This document shows, one piece after another, positions 58,642 to 64,000 of a DNA stretch of 64,000 nucleotides (position 1 is its first letter; the number at the start of each line of letters is the position of its first letter). Source of the stretch: Bacteroidota bacterium (GTDB lineage: Bacteria > Bacteroidota > Bacteroidia > J057 > JADKCL01); NCBI GenBank assembly GCA_016718825.1, contig JADKCL010000005.1, positions 124,001-188,000 of the forward strand, given 5' to 3'. The notes below the pieces were generated by a model. It worked only from the letters and a program-made list of their open reading frames with translations, searched no databases and was not told where the DNA came from. A program made the position numbers and the translations under genes.

Positions 58642-61600
58642 GATTTTGCAAAAGATCGAAGCCGGTAACGTGAGCCTTCCGTTGAATGGCTCCCTGATCA
58701 GCGGTGGGCAAAACCTGTTTGGCATCAAGACCGCGATGAAATTCGGTCCATTGATGGTCACGACAGTTGCTTCGCAGCAAAAGGGTAAAACCCAAGCCGT
58801 GACCGCCACCGGCGGCGCCCAAGTCACCGAATTCCGCAAGCGTGGCGACGAATATGACTACAACCGCCACTTTTTCCTCGGTCACTACTTCCGCTCCCGC
58901 TACGAATACGCCCTCAAAGGCCGTCCAAATATCAATTCGCCGATTACCATCACGCGGATCGAGGTCTGGATTACCAACAACAACAGCTCAAGTACCGTCG
59001 ACAACCGCAACGGCGTGGGCTTTGTGGACTTGGGTGAATCTGAAATTGCCCCCTACGGCAGTTTCCCCAACCAAAAAGGCCGCATCTGGAACCAAAGCCT
59101 GATCGATTATTCGAGTTACCCGGGCAATGGTGCCAACAATCTTTATCAGCAAATCAATTCCGATGCCCGCTATTTTGAAAAGGCGACGGTCGACACCGCC
59201 TTGGTCAACAATCTGGGCTTGCAAAACGGAAATGACTTCCTCAAGGTCGAAAACATGCGCAAGCTCAATCCCAATGAATACACATTCCATCCGCAGTTGG
59301 GATTTGTGAGCTTGAACAGTGCCTTGCAACAGAATCAAGTTTTGTTTGTCGCCTACGAATACCGCTTGGGTTCGCAGGTCTATCAAGTGGGTGACTTTAC
59401 CCAGGATCCGGGCAAGCAGGCCAATGACCTGAACAGCAACGTGCTCTTTTTGAAAATGTTGAAGCCTGACAAGGTGCAACCGCGTTCCAACAACCTGCCG
59501 TTCCCGACCTGGGACCTGATGATGAAAAACATCTACAGCATCGGCGGTTACGGTCTTTCGGCAGACAATTTCCGGTTGGACATTATTTATGATTCACGGA
59601 GTCAGGCCGGTGACATCGGTTATTTGCCGACCGGTGCGGTCAAAAATATCCCGCTGATTCAGGTTTTTGGCTTGGACACCCTCCAAAACAACAACCAATC
59701 TGGTCCAGACAACTTTTTTGACTACATCGACCGCATCACGATCATTCCTGACAAGGGCATGATCATCTTCCCCGAATTGGAGCCTTTTGGTGATCACTTG
59801 CGGGCCAAATTGCGTAACGTGGCCGAAGACGTGGACAAGTATGTCTTTGATACCTTGTATTCGGGAACACAACAGGACGCTATCAACTATGCGACCGACA
59901 AAAACCGCTACTTTTTGAAAGGGTCCTATCAAGGAAGCCGTGGTTCCGAAATTTCCTTGAACTCGATCAACGTCGCACCGGGGTCCGTCAAGGTGACGGC
60001 AAACGGCATCACGCTCCAGGAAGGCATTGACTATCAGGTCGATTACACCATTGGTAAGGTGATGATTCTGAACCAGGGCGTGTTGACTTCGGGCCAAGAA
60101 TTGAAGGTGACCTTCGAAACGAATTCCCTTTTTGGGATCGATACCAAAACGATGGTGGGTTCTCGTTTTGACCTGACGTTGAGCAAGGATTTCCAGTTGG
60201 GTGGTACGATTCTGCACATGAATGAAAAGCCGCTCACCAACAAAATCATCATTGGTGACGAGCCGACGGCCAATACCATCTGGGGTCTGGACGGAATCTT
60301 CCGGAGAGACAGCAAGTTCCTGACGAAAATGGTGGACAAGTTGCCGTTTTTGCAGACAAATGAAATTTCGACGATTCAGGCACAGGGCGAATTTGCCCAA
60401 TTGATTCCTGGTCACCCGCGCGCGATCGAAGTCAATGGCGAAAAGGGAATTGCCTATTTGGATGACTTTGAAAGTGCCAAAACAACGTTTGATTTGATGG
60501 GCTTCCGGGCATGGTCATTGGCCTCCTTCCCAGGCAATAACGGCAACAACAACATGTTTACGCCCGGCCCGGGATGGAATGCTGCCTTGAGCGAAGGCTT
60601 CAACCGTGGCCGACTTGCATGGTATTCGATTGACCCGAGCTTTTACTATGGCAGTACCGACGAGGAGTTTCCTGAATCGGATTTGAGCAATCATTATACG
60701 CGTCAGGTAACTCCTAATGAGGTGTTCCCCAACCAAACGCGTATCACAGGCGACAACTTGCTGCGCACCTTTGATTTGCACTACATCCCCAATCAGCGGG
60801 GTATGTACAACTATGAAGCGGATCCCAATGTGCTGAACGCCGACGGTACTTTCCAAAATCCGGAAGAAATGTGGGCAGGTATTCAGCGGCGTACGAGCGG
60901 CAATACGGACTTTGAAGCTGCCAACTTTGAATTCATCGAATTCTGGATGATGGACCCCTTCATCAATGAACCCAACAATGGTGGGCAATTGCTGTTGGAC
61001 TTGGGTGCGATCAGCGAAGATGTCTTGCGCGACAATGTGAGAAATTTCGAAAACGGCTTACCGGGCGATCCCAATGACATCAACACCGTGGACACTTCGG
61101 CTTGGGGAATGTATCCGCTGACGACGCCACCGACAACATCGTTTAGCAATGAGCCTGATGAGCGTCCCAATCAGGACGTAGGTCTTGACGGCTTGAGCAA
61201 TACCAAGGAAGTCGACTTTTTCAATGGTTACCTAGATGCCTTAAATATTGCCTTCCCTGGCACGCCGCAGATTGTGCAGCAGGCCACAGCCGACCCGAGC
61301 GGTGACGACTACAAATATTTCCGTGGAACCGATCTCAGCGGGCAGGGAATCCTGCAGCGTTACCTCCCTTTTAATGGCCATGAGGGAAATACGCCACTGA
61401 ATTCGACGCAGAATGGTTACAGTACACAAGGTTCTCCCACGCCCGATACGGAAGATTTGAACCAAAACAGCACCTTGAATACGGGAGAACGGTATTGGGA
61501 ATACAAAATGAACCTTACCCCCGGCGACATGGTGGTGGGTAAAAACTACATCGTGGACATTATTCCAGCGGAGGTTAATCTCATCAACAATACTACCGAT

Positions 61601-61792
61601 ACGGTGCGTTGGTATCAATTCCGCGTTCCGCTCAATTCTGGCAAAGCCATCGGCGATATCGCTGACTTCAAAGCCATTGAATTCATCCGGATGTACATGA
61701 ATGGTTGGAGCAAGGAGGCTGTGATTCGTTTTGCAAGATTCCAACTGGTGAGCACCACCTTGGAGAACTGCCCGCGACTATATGGGTCCTGA
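58616..61792 (+). CDS. sprA: SprA, fragment 2: central barrel region
   Basis: After dropping one C the protein continues LEYTGTPNEILQKIEAGN without loss. About 1048 residues of the central barrel follow: VRGRPN-like extracellular loops, NPNEYTFHPQLGFVSLN, LVAYEYRLG, the KMLKPDKVQPRSNNLPFPTW motif and AYLDDFESAKTTFDLMG. At 61760-61761 an extra T moves the frame to a stop at 61792; the true path is ARFQLVSTTWRTARDYMG. No start codon is meaningful for this piece. Confidence 0.9.
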   Translation, partial: LEYTGTPNEILQKIEAGNVSLPLNGSLISGGQNLFGIKTAMKFGPLMVTTVASQQKGKTQAVTATGGAQVTEFRKRGDEYDYNRHFFLGHYFRSRYEYALKGRPNINSPITITRIEVWITNNNSSSTVDNRNGVGFVDLGESEIAPYGSFPNQKGRIWNQSLIDYSSYPGNGANNLYQQINSDARYFEKATVDTALVNNLGLQNGNDFLKVENMRKLNPNEYTFHPQLGFVSLNSALQQNQVLFVAYEYRLGSQVYQVGDFTQDPGKQANDLNSNVLFLKMLKPDKVQPRSNNLPFPTWDLMMKNIYSIGGYGLSADNFRLDIIYDSRSQAGDIGYLPTGAVKNIPLIQVFGLDTLQNNNQSGPDNFFDYIDRITIIPDKGMIIFPELEPFGDHLRAKLRNVAEDVDKYVFDTLYSGTQQDAINYATDKNRYFLKGSYQGSRGSEISLNSINVAPGSVKVTANGITLQEGIDYQVDYTIGKVMILNQGVLTSGQELKVTFETNSLFGIDTKTMVGSRFDLTLSKDFQLGGTILHMNEKPLTNKIIIGDEPTANTIWGLDGIFRRDSKFLTKMVDKLPFLQTNEISTIQAQGEFAQLIPGHPRAIEVNGEKGIAYLDDFESAKTTFDLMGFRAWSLASFPGNNGNNNMFTPGPGWNAALSEGFNRGRLAWYSIDPSFYYGSTDEEFPESDLSNHYTRQVTPNEVFPNQTRITGDNLLRTFDLHYIPNQRGMYNYEADPNVLNADGTFQNPEEMWAGIQRRTSGNTDFEAANFEFIEFWMMDPFINEPNNGGQLLLDLGAISEDVLRDNVRNFENGLPGDPNDINTVDTSAWGMYPLTTPPTTSFSNEPDERPNQDVGLDGLSNTKEVDFFNGYLDALNIAFPGTPQIVQQATADPSGDDYKYFRGTDLSGQGILQRYLPFNGHEGNTPLNSTQNGYSTQGSPTPDTEDLNQNSTLNTGERYWEYKMNLTPGDMVVGKNYIVDIIPAEVNLINNTTDTVRWYQFRVPLNSGKAIGDIADFKAIEFIRMYMNGWSKEAVIRFARFQLVSTTLENCPRLYGS

Positions 61793-64000
61793 AACCGATA
61801 CGCTCCTTCCTGACCCGCAGCCCGGTTCCTTCTTCAACATCGGTACGGTCAACATCGAGGAAAATGCCAACCGGCAGCCATTCCCTTATGTTTTGCCTCC
61901 CGGAATCTTGAGGCAACAGCAGATTGCAAGTACGCAGCCCGGTTTGCTGCAAAATGAGCAATCATTGGTGATGAAAACCTGCGGACTCACCGACGGCGAT
62001 GGCCGTGGCGCTTTCAAGCTCGTGAATTACGACATGCGCTCTTACCAACGCCTTAAAATGTGGGTGCATGCAGAGAATGTGCCCGGTTCGGCGCAGGAGT
62101 TTCAGGATGGTGAATTGCGGGCCTTTATTCGATTGGGGTCTGATATTCAAAACAACTACTACGAATACGAAATCCCCCTAAAGCCCTCAGACCCGGGGGC
62201 GGCAGACTCCTTGGGGATATGGGCCAATCAATTTGATGTGGTACTGGCGGATTTGGCGATCGCCAAGGCGGAGCGAAATCAACAAAACTTCCCGGTCATC
62301 AACCGATTCCGATACGACTTGCAAGATCCCAATCGACCGGGGCACCGTGTCTACGTGGTGGGTACGCCCAAAACTTCCGATGTAAAGGCGATGATGGTGG
62401 GCATTCGAAATGAAGCCGATGGGAAAGGTCCGATTTGTGCAGAGGTCTGGGTGAATGAATTGCGTTTGGTGGACTTTGACGAATCCACAGGTTGGGCTGC
62501 CAATGCAAGGGCGACGATCAAATTGGCGGACTTTGCAAATATCAGCCTTTCGGGAAGCATCAAAACTCCTGGGTTTGGTGCCTTGGAGCAGAAGATCAAC
62601 AACCGCAGTCGCGAAACGACCAAGAGTATTGACGTGGCGGGCAACTTCAACATGGGCAAGTTTTTCCCGAAAAACTGGGGCCTTCAGTTGCCATTGTACC
62701 TGAGCTATGGCGAACGGGTGATCGATCCGAAGTTCAACCCGTTGGAGGCCGATGTGCAGATGGTCAATTACCTTGCAGAGCAGGAGCAGGAGGACCGAGA
62801 TTCGATCCTCTATTCGTTGCAAGATCGAAGGGTGAACCGAAGCATCTCGCTCAACAACATCCGCAAGGTGCGTGTGCAGCAACCTGGCAACAGCAAGAAT
62901 CCGCCGAAGACGCACCTTTGGGACGTGGAGAATTTGACGCTCAGTCTCTCTTACAATGAGACTTTTATGAGCAACTACACAACGCTCTCACGCATCCAAA
63001 AGAATCACAAGGCTGCATTGGGCTATGCTTACAATTTTGATTCGAAGCCGATTGAGCCCTTTAAAAACGCGAAGCACAAGAACCCGATCACGCTGTTCAA
63101 CTTCAATCCATTGCCCAAAACGATCGGGTTTAACATTGCCCTGGACAGGCAATACGAGGAGAATCAGATTCGACAGTCGTCATCATTTGCTCCCATTGCG
63201 CCGACGTTTATGAAGCGGTTCATGATTACCCGCAACTACAACCTGCGTTGGGACTTGACCAAAAGTTTGAGCTTCAACTACGCTGCCGCAAATTCGGGTA
63301 GGGTCGACGAACCTGTGGGTCGTATTACTGAGACTAACCGCGACTCATTGTACAACAACATCTTGAATTTTGGAGCTGAGCAGGATTCTTTCGGAAGGGA
63401 CAGCCTTGGAAGGGATAAGTTCATGAACTTTGGCCGCAACATGAATTTCAGCCAACAAGTTGGCTTGAATTACATTTTGCCATTCGACAAGTTCAAGCCG
63501 ACAAGCTGGATCAATGCAACCGTGGGTTACCAAGGCAGCTACAACTGGCTTTCCGCCCCGGACAATAACCTGAGCTTGGGCAACATGATCAACAACAGTT
63601 CGGCGATCACCGCCAACTCGCGCTTGAACCTGGAGCAGCTGTATGGCAAGGTCAAGTTCATGAAGAAGATTCTGGACGAGCAAAACAAAGGTCCAGGCGG
63701 CACGCCGGAGAAGCCTGGCGGACCAAAGGCCGATGTCAAGCCAAAGCCGAAGGTTCCGTTAACCGAGGAGCAACTTGCAGCGGAGGCTGACAGCATCGCG
63801 AAGGCACAGAAATTTGCGGTGCTCAAGAAGATCGGCAGTCAGTTCATGCGCCTTGTGATGTGCGTGCGCAACGTGGACGTGAACTATACCACGAATGCCG
63901 CAACCTCGATCGCGGGCTGGATGCCAAGTAGCGACAATTTCGGGATGGACTACAAGTTCCAATACTTGACCGTCGACAGCTCGCAGACAATTGCCAACAA
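61761..64000 (+). CDS. sprA: SprA, fragment 3, C-terminal barrel, open at the window edge
   Basis: This frame stays open for 746 codons to the right edge with no stop. It begins TWRTARDYMGPETDT and carries SprA C-terminal patterns such as ICAEVWVNELRLVDFDE, FKPTSWINATVGYQGSYNW and NLNWDLT-type strands. Corrected for two extra bases, the visible SprA is about 2034 residues, with the C-terminus beyond the window; the full protein is usually near 2400. Confidence 0.88.

Noticed and set aside
1..64000. tRNA or rRNA genes, prophage or insertion sequences
   Set aside because: No cloverleaf-type sequences, transposase motifs or phage genes were recognised by reading; a covariance-model scan could still find a short RNA I missed.

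Overview
The window is dense bacterial chromosome from a member of the phylum Bacteroidota. It encodes type IX secretion/gliding components (PorP/SprF-like, GldK, GldL, GldM, GldN, SprE/PorW-like, SprA). It also carries a split F-type ATP synthase operon lacking atpD and atpC, a bacterial kynurenine pathway (3-hydroxyanthranilate dioxygenase and kynurenine monooxygenase), and several TAnnTTTG promoter-like boxes. Moderate GC and these families suggest an environmental lineage such as Saprospiria, but I cannot place it more finely. No rRNA, tRNA, CRISPR array, prophage or insertion sequence was recognised.

Layout. 1-12.7 kb: two tandem GT-C glycosyltransferases, nbaC, a Uma2 nuclease, ilvE, an FKBP isomerase, a thioredoxin, HMG-CoA lyase, an IscA/cysteine desulfurase pair, and a minus-strand run purS-pssA-nadD-yicC. 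12.7-21.1 kb: two secreted amidohydrolase-like proteins, a putative zinc metallopeptidase with a peptidoglycan-binding domain, kmo, and a DUF6132/rhodanese pair behind a CRP/FNR-like palindrome. 21.2-30.2 kb: comA (phosphosulfolactate synthase) with a TPR protein, a DMT transporter, a large propeller/barrel surface protein, a flavin oxidoreductase, an MBL hydrolase and ispF. 30.2-35.5 kb: membrane proteins, then DUF4271-hemC-hemD. 35.6-41.6 kb: the T9SS core porP-gldK-gldL-gldM-gldN, ending in a duplicated terminator. 41.8-48.7 kb (minus): uvrC, PBP1A and sprE/porW. 48.7-56.3 kb (plus): M23 peptidase, bactofilin, then atpZ, an AtpI-like protein, atpB, atpE, a 47-residue AtpF-like mini-gene, atpF, atpH, atpA and atpG. 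56.3-64 kb: lspA, a secreted protein, and sprA running off the right edge.

The genes form a few functional groups: cell-surface export (SprA translocon, GldLM motor, GldKN ring, SprE, PorP, with LspA maturing lipoproteins), envelope shape (M23-bactofilin, PBP1A), energy (F-ATPase) and biosynthesis of NAD, heme, isoprenoid, phospholipid and Fe-S clusters.

The most unusual observations are the mini-gene between atpE and atpF that copies the AtpF N-terminus with different codons; 7-bp-period repeat arrays at gene ends; a 58-bp perfect palindrome next to the cysteine desulfurase gene; and three apparent single-base frameshifts (cysteine desulfurase start, sprA twice) that may be assembly errors.
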